Source: Megaustenia siamemsis
Lineage: Eukaryota > Mollusca > Gastropoda > Stylommatophora > Ariophantidae
NCBI GenBank assembly: GCA_032433765.1
Contig: JAVIAB010000092.1
Span: forward strand, 104,383,779-104,447,778
Reading direction: 5' to 3'
Length of the DNA: 64,000 bases
The notes below the pieces were generated by a model. It was not told where the DNA came from and did no database searches. It saw nothing but the letters and a program-made list of their open reading frames with translations. A program made the position numbers and the translations under genes. Positions 22,060 to 32,545 of the stretch are shown here, piece after piece. Within the stretch, counting starts at the first letter, position 1; the number at the start of each line of letters is the position of its first letter.

Positions 22060-22530
22060 TGTTTTATTATTTTTCTTCTTTTCATCTCTTTCTAGCAGTC
22101 TCTTTTGTCAGTTACTACTAATCCCATATATTCATAGTTTGTTATACTTTCTAGTTCTTCACTGTTTGATGATGAGCATGGCTTTTTTTTAGCTGGCCTT
22201 TTGCATGCTCAAAGAACATTATTTTGGCTTTTTGTTTATTTAGATTTTTAGATAGAGGTTTTGTTCTTGACTGTGTTCTTTGACACACTCAGTTATTTCA
22301 TTTAATCCTTCTACATTGTTTGAGAGGAAGACTGTGTCACCAGCATATCTGAGTTTTGGAACTATGGTGCCATTTATTGTAATATATTGACATGTCTCAT
22401 GATCTCCTCACCATAAATGTTGATCAGGTAAAGAAATGATGCAATCCTGCCTTAGATATGTATGTACTTCAAACCAATTTGATTTGTGTTGCCAGCTATT
22501 CTGATAGCTGCTTGCTGTTCGTGGTATAGT
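22060..22530 (-). mobile_element. LINE RT fragment (catalytic motif region)
   Basis: Read on the minus strand, 22370-22260 encodes YAGDTVFLSNNVEGLNEITE. This is the RT catalytic motif with the first Asp of YADD changed to Gly, a lesion that would inactivate the enzyme. It probably belongs to the same LINE as the 21355-21740 fragment. Confidence 0.6.
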
Positions 22531-23599
22531 GATATAACGTGGTATTACATTACTTTACAAAATTGTTTTACATTACTTTTCACACTTGTCTCATATAATT
22601 GTTATTAGTTAATTGATATTATTAATCTCATGCGTCTTACATTAATTTGTTTAAATAACTTGCTTTGCTTTTATTCAGTTATTCTACATTATATCTTATT
22701 GCATTTTATTTTACAATTTCAAGTAATTTAAATATTTTTTCTTCAATTATTTTTTTTCTGGTGTAATTTTTGTCTGTTATCAGTGTAAGTGTTGTTTGTT
22801 ACTTTCCCCAAATGTCTTTTTTTTTTAAATTTCTCTGAAGTGTCTTATGCTGCTTTTTCAACTATCTTAGATCCTTTATCAGATTTATTGTTTATTTTTT
22901 TTTAATTTTGTGAAATGTCATATTGCTTGTATATAGTGTCTTATATTACCTAATAGTGTCCTTTAATACTTTAAATACCATGTTCTTATATGGTACTTTC
23001 CTTAAGTGTCCTTTGTTCCTTTCCATAAGCGTTATTGCTTACAGAGTCATAATACCTTGTCAGAGATTTTGTAATTTCGGAATTCTATGAAAATATTAAA
23101 AGCATAAAACTTGATGAGAGATAGTAGCTATTTTGTTTTCACAACGAACAGCACACATTTTTGAATGATGTGGACGGTATCACGCCAGGCCGCCTTTGCT
23201 TGTCAAACAACAAGTTTGATAGACTCAGCAGCATATCTGCACAAAAGCCAGCACGTTAGGGAACCAAATCTCAGACATTTCTAATCAGTTGCTAGCCAAC
23301 CAGCCAATAGGCTTCCAGGTCAAGTATTGCCAACTACAAATTTGTTGGGAGCGTTGGGAACAGTTTACGAAAAATTAGTTCTTATATTATGTGGTTGTAC
23401 ATGTCTTAATCTGGTGGCTACAATAATAAACAACGTATACAATGCTGAATATATTGGTCTTATTTTAATTTGAAAGCTTTAGCGATTGCTTTACTTTTGT
23501 ATGTAATCAAATGAGTCAATCATTTTACATTTTTGTTGTCTTTAGTGTGATTACATTTTATAATCTAGCTAGGATTAGTCCATAAGGTTTTAAGCTTTA
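22531..23599. other. T-rich stretch, nothing recognised
   Basis: Strongly AT-rich sequence without a supported frame or repeat. Confidence 0.4.
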
Positions 23600-24545
23600 A
23601 GAGTAACAAACAGCGGCCACGAGAACTGGAAATCAATTGGGAATGTTTCAACAAATAACAGAGGGTGTTAGGCAAGGTTGTGTGCTGTATCTAGATGCAT
23701 TTAATTTATATAGTGAGATTAATTTAAGATCCATGAGGGGCATGCCTGCAATAATAATTGGAGGTCATAATACAAATAATCTAAGGTATGCTGATGATAC
23801 AGTCTTAATTGCTAAGAGTGAAAATAAGTTATAAGAAATGTTTTCTCAGTATGTATGACTCAGCTTTAATATAGCAAAAAGACGGAGGTAATGGTAACAA
23901 CAAAGAAAAATACATTACCGCAATGCACAATAAAGATAAGTGGGGAAAATATTAAAACTGGTAAATGAATTTACATATTTGGGAACAATGTTAACCTCAG
24001 ATAGACGATGTACAAAAGAGGTGAGATGCAGAATGGTTCAGGCAAAAGCAGCTTTCCAAAAAATTAGGAAGATACTATGCAATCCACTTTTGACAATAAA
24101 AACAAGAAAAAGAGTTCTTAAATGTTATGTAAAGCCAGTCTTAACAAATGGATGTGAATCATGGACAATGGGACAACATACAAGAAAATCACTGCAGGTT
24201 GTAGAAATGTGATTTTACAGTAAAATGTTGAGAGTACCATGGACAGCTAAGAAGAGTAATTAAAACGTTCAGAACGAGGCCAAAGCAAAAAAGAGAGCTA
24301 ATTTCCAATATTAGGAAGAAACAATCATCATTTTTTGGCCATGTAATGAGAAAGGAAATATATAATACATTGTGACAACTGGAACAATTGAGGGGCGAAG
24401 ATACAGAGGGAAGCAAAGAGAAAAGATACCAAACAGCTTCAGAGAATTGCTTGGCAAAAGATAAAAATCAGAAATGATAAATAATTGTCGAGATGGAAAG
24501 TTGTGGATCATGGAGACATGATCACCTATGCGAGCAGACATGTTA
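23600..24545 (+). mobile_element. LINE-E copy 2: RT to C-terminus, frameshifted
   Basis: Blocks in order: ITEGVRQGCVL (RT motif B, with a small internal deletion before DAFNLYSE), NNLRYADDTVLIAKSE (intact catalytic YADD), VNEFTYLGTMLTSDRRCTKE (connection), YVKPVLTNGCESWTMG, then a decayed FGHVMRK-like C-terminus. Stops at about 23832 and near 24211 and other shifts break the frame. The 3' end carries the GATCACCTATGC signature shared with copies 1, 4 and 5. Confidence 0.85.
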
Positions 24546-24554
24546 CTTAGTGAT

Positions 24555-24790
24555 GATGATGTGGAGAAGAGACGAGTTGGAAAACTTAGAAGCATCAGAA
24601 AAAATAAAAGACAGGAGGGATAGAGGTAGGCAAATTGAAGATATGTTCGATGGCGTTGCAAACGGAAAAGATCAACGGGTGAACAGTTAACCATCGCTCA
24701 AGGTCAAAGGTTATTGAGAAGCGTGATATCCATCACCAATCTTCATGAATCGCGAATGAAGAGATGCGGTGTCATTACATATATCAGACC
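24555..24790 (+). mobile_element. Possible LINE C-terminal fragment
   Basis: The segment encodes a basic stretch (VGKLRSIRKNKRQEG-like, then QLTIAQGQRLL in another frame) that resembles the ends of CR1/RTE-like proteins. No close copy was found in the window. Tentative. Confidence 0.35.
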
Positions 24791-25429
24791 TGCTTAGTGA
24801 TAATTTCAAGTTTCGATGTTTTCTATAATTATATTTATTGATGAAACAGTGCGCATACAAATATAGTCAATTGTCATGGATGATTGTTTGTGTGCATGTA
24901 TTTTGTTGATACAGGGTTCTTCATGGTGATCCCCGTTGTACAATCCTGCTCGGATGCTATGAGATTCTTTAGCGAAACTGAAAGATTGGATATTTGTGGT
25001 GTATAAGTAGTGTTTCCTGTGTATATTATTAGTTTATGTAAAGAGCAACTACAATACCCCCCTTCCCGCACTACATTGTATGAGTGTCCTCTACTACATC
25101 ATTGATTGAAAGCTCCTGTCCATTGTTGAACAATGTCGGATGAGACAACTCTGTCATGATTCTTTGTTAACGTGGGCTTAGAGTTGACAAGCGGTGTCAA
25201 CTCAAGCTTTAAAATGTCTCATGTAGTTAGATAATGGGCGAGTTGATTGTCAACTTATAAAGGAAGTTTAGGTTGCACTAGAGAGTTTAGCTTACGATTT
25301 AATCGTTTGTATATGACATTAATTGTTCTTTGTACTCATAACTTGCAGAAGCATCGATATTATTTGCCGTGTCATGCTGAGCCATTAGCAGCAATATACT
25401 CCCCAACGTAAGGATTGATACAACAGCAC
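24791..25429. other. No recognisable feature
   Basis: No supported frame or repeat. Confidence 0.4.
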
Positions 25430-25785
25430 TATCATCATCATCTTCAAGTACCATGTCTGCTGATATAGGTGATCATGTCTCTCGATAAATCTCGATCTTG
25501 ATAGTTATTTATCAGTTCTGTTGTTGGCCTACTGCCAAGCTATTCTCTTAAGCTGTCTGGTATCTTTTCTCTTTGCTTCCTTCTATATCTTCGTTCCTCA
25601 ATTTTCCAAGTGGTCATAATATATTCCATTTGTTCCCTTCTCGTTACATGGCCGCAAAATGATGATTGCATTATCCTAAAAATTGAAATTAGCTCTCATT
25701 TTGCTTTGGCCTCTTTCATAAACTTGTCATTACCTTTCTTAGCTGCCCATGGCATTCTCAACATTATTCTGTAAAAACAACATTT
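25430..25785 (-). mobile_element. LINE-E copy 3, 3' part
   Basis: The minus strand matches the C-terminal and 3' part of LINE-E copies 2 and 4 (for example CAATTTTCCAAGTGGTCATA and ATGGCATTCTCAACATTATT, the reverse of the RMLRVPWTAK-coding region). It ends in an ATC-rich tail at 25430. Heavily mutated. Confidence 0.7.
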
Positions 25786-26111
25786 CTACCGCCTAACAGC
25801 ACTACAGATGACAATTATAGTGTATTCTCGAGCCTTTCTTTTGTCAGCTTTGTATATAGTGTTTCAGTTTAGAATTGACTATAAAATGGTTTATTTAGTA
25901 GACATTGAGCCTGCATATTAACCGACGCCTAAACCATCTCAGATGGGGTCTGGAGTAACAATATGATAGCAGCTTGAAGCCGTGTCTGCCTAAAGTTAAT
26001 TATGTTAAAACAAATATGATTAATTATATTTGTCCGGGCTTCTATTTTGCATATATGTTAATGTAAACTTTGTTATTGTTACCTTTCGCAACAGTCAGAC
26101 ACTTCTAGAAA

Positions 26112-27039
26112 TAACTACTCCGGTTATTGAGTTATTTGCGGGTCATCATCATTGCACTCCGAACATGTCCATAGGTGCTCAGATCCCCTCCTCATCAAAT
26201 CCCTCAGTGTCCAGCGACTGACGACTCCAGTTCTATGTTGGTTGATAAGTCTTCTTACACGGCCACCAAGTTTCTCATTTCTGGCCGTGCCCATCTTAAC
26301 TCCCATTTCCATCATCCGAATAAGTGACGTTGATCTGTGTTTGTCGAGGTCCTGTGCTCTTCTAACATCTCGAAGGGCATTGATGATGTCCGCCCGATCC
26401 ATCGGTTGCCCGTCCTCAACGACAGCGCAGCTAGCCAACCTGTCCGCTCTCTCATTTCCCCGTACTGCCGCATGTCCAGGGACATAGACAAAGGTGACCT
26501 TACGTATTTTGGATTTCTGCAACGACTCTACCCATTGCATGCGTACAAAGCCCGCCTCCACTTTTTTTATCATGCTCATCGAATCACTCAGTATACATGC
26601 GTGGATGTAGTCTTGTGACTCTAACCATTTGAATGCCTTGGTCACTGCCATCACCTCCATTGTCATGCTACTTGTGGTTATGGCGTATGCACCACTGTCT
26701 TACTTGGCTATTCTGCCTGCTGAGCGTGCTGTAAATACCCATGCACTTCTTTCGTGTCGTCTTACAGATCCGTCTGTATAGATGACTGCATCTTTCTCAT
26801 CGGTATTATCGCAGATGAGACCGTTGCCCTCAGCATTAACCACGACCGTATTCTGTTCCCTACTTTTCCTGTCGAGTGTGACAATACATGAGAAAGTTCC
26901 CGTGAATGACGTAGGCACCGGTATCCACTCCTCACCAACGCTGATATTGGTAAGCCCACAGACCTGTTTGATGACATCTTCTGCCCGGCCCACCCATGAT
27001 TTGCCTCTTTTTAGCCTGGTACCTTTTAACTACTCCGGT
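26112..27039 (-). mobile_element. LINE-D copy 2: RNase H segment with 13-bp TSD
   Basis: A 5'-truncated insertion at 26125-27026 flanked by TAACTACTCCGGT at 26112-26124 and 27027-27039. On the minus strand one frame from 26993 to 26124 is broken only by a stop at about 26700. It encodes RNase H: YTDGSV (first Asp), TMEVMAV (Glu), LSDSMSM (Asp) and GNERADRLAS (last Asp), then RRLINQHRTGVVSRW and SEHLWTCSECNDDDP at the end. The stop codon lies within a few bases of the element's 3' end. Confidence 0.9.
26124..26993 (-). pseudogene. LINE-D RNase H domain, one nonsense codon
   Basis: RNase H removes the RNA strand of the RNA/DNA hybrid during retrotransposition in I-type LINEs. Here all four acidic positions can be seen, and a C-terminal Cys-rich end (WTCSECNDDDP) closes the protein. 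A single in-frame stop near 26700, right after SAGRIAK, splits the domain between the first Asp strand and the Glu helix. The rest of the polyprotein (EN, RT) is absent because of 5' truncation. The short perfect TSD suggests a fairly recent insertion. Confidence 0.8.
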
Positions 27040-27835
27040 ATGTCTAATAATCTAGATTGTACGGGTTACAGCCATTATTATGTTGTTGATTCTGTACGCC
27101 CCTGGGAAGGTGGAGCTCCCGTTTAGCCCCCCTATCTGGGTTATGTGAAGCCATTGGAGCAGGTGGTGGATGGTGTTATGGAAGCAGCCGACAAGTAGTG
27201 CCGGTTATGGTCCCCACACCGCGATGGCAGGCAGAGGATCTCATGTATAGAGACAATGGCTGCGATCTCCGACTAGTACAGTCACTGCCAAGAAGGAAAG
27301 GAATGGCAAACTACCTTCTTAAATTGCCTGGAATAATCATGACAAATCACAACCTTCTAAATCTATGTCAATAAAAATGAGAAAGAGACTTTATCGGTGC
27401 TATATAGAACCAATTCTGACCTATGGAAGCGAATCATGGACAGTGGACAAACAAATGAAAAGACGATTGGAGGCCACAGAGATGGGATTTCTCAGAAGAA
27501 TGTTGAAAGTTCCCTGGACAGCTAAAAAGACCAATGAGAAAGTTCTCAAAGAGGCCAACACAAAAAGGGAGCTCTTAAAAAAACATCAGAAGAAAGAAGC
27601 AATCAACATTTTTCGGGCACATCATGAGAAGAGTAAAGTTGGAATACTTGGCTACAACTGACAAAATAAAAGGAAAGAGAGATCGCGGGCGACAAAGAGA
27701 GAAAATACTGGATAGCTTAGTGTCATGGCATGGAAAATAGTCAACAACAGAACTGATACGATGCACTGTAGATAGAAGATTGTGAAGGGACATGATCACC
27801 TACGCCAACCGGTATGGCACATGATGATCATCGCA
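27040..27835 (+). mobile_element. LINE-E copy 5, internally deleted
   Basis: The start (27100-27330) looks like an untranslated 5' region (AGAAGGAAAGGAATGGCAAA is a motif often met near LINE 5' ends). It then jumps to the C-terminal part: RLYRCYIEPILTYGSESWTV, RRMLKVPWTAKKTNEKVL, then a frameshift near 27600 and the 3' end with CCTACGCCAACCGGTATGGC, shared with copy 1. The RT core is missing. Confidence 0.7.
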
Positions 27836-27965
27836 GTAAAGAGAAGCAAGAAAACAAGTAAACTACTGCCAATGACGAACACATATTTTCAAATTTTCTT
27901 CCATTTCCAATCACATTTACTCTACAAAATACCGGCACTTTTAAAATAATAAAATTTAAATAATT

Positions 27966-28902
27966 AAATAAGACCTATATATGCGGATGATAACAAGCGA
28001 TAACACAAAAGAGAACGAAATATACGTACCAGAAAACAACAGAAGAGAGGAAGAAATAAATGAAATACTATTTGCAGACGACCAAGTTCTGATACATGAA
28101 ATAACTGAGGACTTACAAGAACATATCAACAGGCTAAACAACACTTGTAAACAATACAACATGAAGATCAACATAAGCAAAACCGAAGTAATGGCAATAG
28201 CGAGAAAGAAAGAAAAACTAAACATCATAATAGATAATACATCTTTGAAGCAAGTAGACAATTTTAAATATCTGGGGAACACGTTAACACAAGACAATAA
28301 CCAACAGACAGAGATAGATATAAGGTGTAACAAAGCATGCCAAGTTATTGGCCAAGTATCAACACTATTGAAAAACAAAGCAATAACTACGGAAGCAAAA
28401 AGGGCAATATGCAAATCAATTTTTCTACCAACTCTGAGTTATCAGTGCCAGAATTGGACGCTGGACTCTAGAACAATAAGAAAGATAACGACCACCGAAA
28501 TGAAATGTGTCGGAAGAATGACAGGAAACAGCTTAAGGGACAGAGTAAGAAACACTGACCTGAGGAAAAAACTCGAAATTGAACCAGCCATCGCATACAT
28601 AAAGAAACAACAGATACATTGGTTCGGCCACATAACAAGACAAAAAGAACTAACAATGACACAAAGAGCCTTAAATAAACGCTACGAAAACGCCAGATTA
28701 AGAGGAAGACCGAGAAAGAGATGGATAAAGGGAATACTAGAGTCACTAGGAGGAATAACATCAGAAGAGGCCAACATAAGAGCAAAGAATCGCAGATTGT
28801 TTCTCCCCTCGACGCCAACGGCAGCAGAGGAAGGATAGAAGAAGAGGTAGAAGAAGAGGCAGAAGAAGACGAAGACGGAGAAGAAGAAATAAGACCTATA
28901 TA
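27966..28902 (+). mobile_element. LINE-B copy 4, young 5'-truncated insertion with 16-bp TSD
   Basis: The inserted DNA is 27982-28886 (905 bp). A perfect 16-bp direct repeat, AAATAAGACCTATATA, flanks it at 27966-27981 and 28887-28902. The 3' end is a GAAGAA-rich tract. The reading frame is uninterrupted from the truncation point to the stop, unlike the other LINE-B copies. Long perfect TSD and clean frame both point to a recent event. Confidence 0.93.
27981..28838 (+). CDS. LINE-B RT C-terminal half, open (partial ORF2)
   Basis: 285 codons without a stop. The segment begins just before the RT catalytic motif (EINEILFADDQVLIHEITED, with FADD in place of YADD). It continues through the palm end (YNMKINISKTEVMAIARK), the connection VDNFKYLGNTLTQDNN, a helix-rich region (ICKSIFLPTLSYQCQNWTLD) and the basic tail QQIHWFGHITRQKEL and RLRGRPRKRWIKGIL, ending LPSTPTAAEEG. 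The EN domain and the first RT motifs are absent through 5' truncation, so no active enzyme can be made. The first ATG is partly TSD sequence and not a natural start. RTE/CR1-like by its tail; the clade is not certain. Confidence 0.85.
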   Translation: MRMITSDNTKENEIYVPENNRREEEINEILFADDQVLIHEITEDLQEHINRLNNTCKQYNMKINISKTEVMAIARKKEKLNIIIDNTSLKQVDNFKYLGNTLTQDNNQQTEIDIRCNKACQVIGQVSTLLKNKAITTEAKRAICKSIFLPTLSYQCQNWTLDSRTIRKITTTEMKCVGRMTGNSLRDRVRNTDLRKKLEIEPAIAYIKKQQIHWFGHITRQKELTMTQRALNKRYENARLRGRPRKRWIKGILESLGGITSEEANIRAKNRRLFLPSTPTAAEEG

Positions 28903-28994
28903 GAATACATGACAATTTTTTTTAGTCTACTGTTAGGTATGTATCCGAAAAAGTTATTTTCATTTCCATCAATGTGGTTTCTTTTGATAACTCA

Positions 28995-29415
28995 TGTAAG
29001 GGATTGTAATATATAATGTATAATGTAGCTCGGTTACACCAATGTGCATCTCTCAAAGAATTGTACTGGCTGCAGTCATGTGGATTATGTGATGCAGTCT
29101 GTGGTTGTGTTCATCTGTTTGTAGTCACAGTCTTAAACTTTGTGTGCATGTGGTTTCGAAGTAGTTTCTGCCCTATTCTTAGTGCGAAGGTGATGCTTTG
29201 TTTCACTCGACATACTTGGCGATAATCATCCTGACAGAGTTTGGTAATTCTGTCCTTTATGTTTTCATCACTCTGACTTTTGGCTGGTACGTGATGGGTA
29301 TGTTAGACGGGTCCATTTGCCTGTCGTCTTTGACCAGTGAGTCAGCTTTCTCATTTTCTAGTATAGCACAGTGGGATGGAATCCACTGTAATGCAATACT
29401 TCACTTCGAATTGGC
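28995..29415 (-). mobile_element. LINE-I copy 2: RNase H end and C-terminus, decayed
   Basis: The minus strand encodes LQWIPSHCAILENEKADSLV, the counterpart of LQWIPSHCGIPGNEKADQLA in copy 1, and later DCSQYNSLRDAHW, the counterpart of DCTEYSRLRKIHW. Stops lie between. Only the last third of the protein region is present. Confidence 0.75.
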
Positions 29416-29588
29416 TTCAAACGTTTTGTAGAACTACATTTAAGATCTGGTAGTGTTTTTTTTGTTGTTGCTTTACTGCTTCAGGTAACGTTTTTTTTTT
29501 GTATCCATTAAAAATAGGTTCACACGATTGGAAGCTGGAGTTGTTCAGTTAGTTTCTTTGAAAGTTCCAAAACGATGAATGAAGATTG

Positions 29589-31065
29589 AGACATATACTA
29601 TCTATCTATCTATCTTTCGTTCGCCTGAAGTATTGTCTATATCTGCAATGTCGTTTCCTGTATAAATTTTACTGTCTTTTGTAATTCTGGCAGTGGCCCA
29701 TATAGTTTTGTCTGTAGTGTTGTATCTATGGGCCAATGGATTTTCCTCAGTCTACTATATTCAGTGCAGTCTTGAAGTATGTGTTCAGCAGTCTGGGGTG
29801 CCTGTCCACATGTACAATTAGTTGATGTGCCGATCTTGAATTTTGTATACATGTGACTATGGAGTCGATTGTGTCCTGTTCTTAGGCGTATAATGATAAC
29901 TTGTTCATATCTATTCATATTATGAAAGGCATCCTGATTTGGGGCTTGTGGTCCTCTGATTGATTTGATTATCTGTTTCTTATGATGGTATGTAACTGGT
30001 GTATCTAGTTGTGTGCCTGTTGAACCTTCCTTTGCCAACTGATCTGCTTTCTCATTTCCTGGTATTCCACAGTGAGACGGGATCCACTGCAGGGCAACCC
30101 TGTGGTGCCTGCAGAGTCCAGTCAACAAGGTCTGCAGATGTGGTAATTTTCTGGATTGTAGTGCCTGGAGTACTGATCTTGCATCTGTCAAAAACACTAC
30201 AGGCTGTGGGCTAAGATTACTGTTCAGCAGTTTTTCTATTGCCAACTTTATTGCTTGTATTTCCGCATCATAATTGTGACAATATTTCCCTGTTGCTATT
30301 TTATTCATATCCCTAGTGTTATTTGGGTACTCTATATATGCACCTGCTCCCCCATTCTTTACTGCATTCTGTGCTGATCCATCTGTGTACACACGGATCC
30401 ATAGGTCTTGTGGGTATTCTTCATCCAGGAAACTGAGAGCCATTGTTTTTCGCTGTAGACTATTTTGTTCCTCTTTGTTAACTATTCCTTTCACTTCTGT
30501 CCGTATTTGAACTGATAATCCTGATTCATCTGTCCAGGGAGTCTGTTCTGGTATGGGCAGAAGGGGTTTAACAACTCTTGGCATGTCTGGTGCTTGTCTA
30601 CTAATACGCTTGGCTTGGTGGATAAAGCTGCTTCTCTTAAGTCGTCCCAATGCAAGATTTTGGAATCTGTCCTTCATTGGATGTCTCGGCATGCATACAA
30701 ATTTTTCTGCCTGTATCAGCACCTTTGTGTCTCTCCGTTCTCTCAGTGCTGGTATCCTCCACAATTTCTCCATCTCCAATATTGGTGTTGATTTCATTGC
30801 TCCTGTGATGACCCTAAGTGCCTGGTTTTGTACTTTATCCAGTTCTTGCAATGTGGTGTTTGATGCTGAGCACCATGCGGATGATCCATATTCTAAATGT
30901 GGGCGTATACTCTGTTGGTAAACTTTACTGAGTATTTTCCCACTCGCACCCCATGTGGTTCCACACAACTTTCTTAGAATAGCCAATTTCCTCCTTGCTT
31001 TTTGGGTTGCCTTATTTATCTGCTGTTTCCAAGATAGTTTGTTATCAAATGTAGACATATACTAT
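29589..31065 (-). mobile_element. LINE-I copy 1, 5'-truncated, 13-bp TSD, (TATC)n tail
   Basis: The insertion at 29602-31052 is flanked by AGACATATACTAT at 29589-29601 and 31053-31065, which is sequence of the 38-bp array. The 3' terminus on the minus strand is a GATA repeat (seen as CTATCTATCTATC at 29602). This fixes its orientation and shows it arrived after the array existed. Confidence 0.93.
29637..31058 (-). CDS. LINE-I ORF2 3' part: RT thumb, RNase H and CCHC end
   Basis: 473 open codons. Residues 1-110 are the post-RT region (TFDNKLSWKQQINKATQKAR, then RPHLEYGSSAWCS), and a linker follows. RNase H spans about 218-345: D226 in YTDGSA, E266 in YDAEIQAI, D292 in FLTDARS, H329 in WIPSHC and D339 in GNEKADQ, all catalytic positions present. 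A Cys-x-Cys-x8-His-x4-Cys motif (C415, C417, H426, C431) closes the protein, as in I/Jockey-type LINEs. EN and the RT palm are absent through 5' truncation. The first Met partly comes from TSD bases, so it is not a natural start. The RNase H fold could still be intact if expressed, but no promoter is visible. Confidence 0.88.
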   Translation of the reverse strand: MSTFDNKLSWKQQINKATQKARRKLAILRKLCGTTWGASGKILSKVYQQSIRPHLEYGSSAWCSASNTTLQELDKVQNQALRVITGAMKSTPILEMEKLWRIPALRERRDTKVLIQAEKFVCMPRHPMKDRFQNLALGRLKRSSFIHQAKRISRQAPDMPRVVKPLLPIPEQTPWTDESGLSVQIRTEVKGIVNKEEQNSLQRKTMALSFLDEEYPQDLWIRVYTDGSAQNAVKNGGAGAYIEYPNNTRDMNKIATGKYCHNYDAEIQAIKLAIEKLLNSNLSPQPVVFLTDARSVLQALQSRKLPHLQTLLTGLCRHHRVALQWIPSHCGIPGNEKADQLAKEGSTGTQLDTPVTYHHKKQIIKSIRGPQAPNQDAFHNMNRYEQVIIIRLRTGHNRLHSHMYTKFKIGTSTNCTCGQAPQTAEHILQDCTEYSRLRKIHWPIDTTLQTKLYGPLPELQKTVKFIQETTLQI

Positions 31066-31190
31066 ATATTTGTGATAAGTATAACTATTGAGACGTATAC
31101 TGTATCTTTAAAGTAAGAATGAAGATTGAGACACATACTGTATTTTTGAGATAAGAATGAAGATTGAGACACATACTGTATCTTTGAGAT

Positions 31191-31541
31191 AAGAATGAAG
31201 ATTAGGGGGACTGGTTGGTCTCGAGGCAAAACGCCGGACTCGAGGCAGAGAGGTTGTGGGTTCAAATCCCGGCTACACCAGTTGGAATTTTATTTATGAT
31301 TTATCTCTGCGGCAACCACCCGTGGTCTCAACAGCGATGTCCGGCTTGAAACGTCAATTACTCATCGATGGAAAGATATAGGTACCTCCGAAGTCGGAGT
31401 TATCTGCTTGTGCGGCGAGGGACCCCTGTGCACACGACTGCCAGGGAAAAATGCATTAACACGTACAATTCAGTTCCTAGTCTCTAGGGACTTCGTCAGA
31501 GGTTAAAGCTGGCGAACGAGAAAAAAAAAAGAATGAAGATT
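31191..31541 (+). mobile_element. SINE-2 copy, full length, inserted in the 38-bp array
   Basis: The head GGGGGACTGGTTGGTCTCGA (from 31205), a B-box GGGTTCAAATCCC, the SINE-2 body, and an A-tract at 31521-31530. AAGAATGAAGATT flanks it at 31191-31203 and 31529-31541, but as this is also array sequence the exact TSD is ambiguous. This is the best reference for the family: tRNA-like head about 75 bp, body about 230 bp. Confidence 0.9.
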
Positions 31542-32545
31542 GAGACAAATACTGTATCTTTGAGTTAAGAATGAAGATTGAGGCACATACTGTAGCTTTG
31601 AGTTAAGAATGAAGATTGAGGCACATACTGTAGCTTTGAGTTAAGAATGAAGATTGAGACAAATACTGTATCTTTGAGTTAAGAATGAAGATTGAGACAA
31701 ATACTGTATCTTTGAGTTAAGAATGAAGATTGAGACAAATACTGTATCTTTGAGTTAAGAATGAAGATTGAGACAAATAGTGTATCTTTGAGTTAAGAAT
31801 GAAGATTGAGACAAATACTGTATCTTTGAGTTAAGAATGAAGATTGAGACAAATACTGTATCTTTGAGTTAATAATGAAGATTGAGACACATACTGCATT
31901 TTTGAGTTAAGAATGAAGATTGAGACACATACTGCATTTTTGAGTTAAGAATGATGATTGAGACTCATACTGTATCTTTGATATTAGAATGACGATTGAG
32001 TCATATACTACATCTTTGAGGTAAGAATGAAGATTGAGACAAAGAGATTATAATGAACACTGGGACACAGAATGTATCTCTGAGATTATAATGAACACTG
32101 GCACACATAATGTATCTCTGAGATTATAATGAACACTGGGACACAGAATGTATCTCTGAGATTATAATGAACACTGGGACACAGAATGTATCTCTGAGAT
32201 TATAATGAACACTGGGACACAGAATGTATCTCTGAGATTATAATGAACACTGGGACACAGAATGTATCTCTGAGATTATAATGAACACTGGGACACAGAA
32301 TGTATCTCTGAGATTATAATGAACACTGGGACACAGAATGTATCTCTGAGATTATAATGAACACTGGGACACAGAATGTATCTCTGAGATTATAATGAAC
32401 ACTGGGACACAGAATGTATCTCTGAGATTATAATGAACACTGGGACACAGAATGTATCTCTGAGATTATAATGAACACTGGGACACAGAATGTATCTCTG
32501 AGATTATAATGAACACTGGCACGCAGAATGTATCTTTGAGATAGA

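Larger units (their letters stand above)
29570..32545. repeat. 38-bp minisatellite with two unit subfamilies, split by two insertions
   Basis: Array DNA lies at 29570-29601, 31053-31203 and 31529-32545. The first unit type reads AAGAATGAAGATTGAGACA plus AATACTGTATCTTTGAGTT. From about 32040 it is replaced by ATAATGAACACTGGGACAC plus AGAATGTATCTCTGAGATT, about 13 nearly identical copies. Both are 38 bp and clearly related. A LINE and a SINE-2 interrupt the array with array sequence as their TSDs. Confidence 0.95.

Noticed and set aside
27956..28414. A 152-codon minus-strand frame
   Set aside because: Antisense of the intact LINE-B frame; no domain of its own.
18183..32545. Regular repeats of 38 and 51 bp that could suggest a CRISPR array
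   Set aside because: Units are directly adjacent with no unique spacers, the DNA is animal-like, and no cas genes are present.
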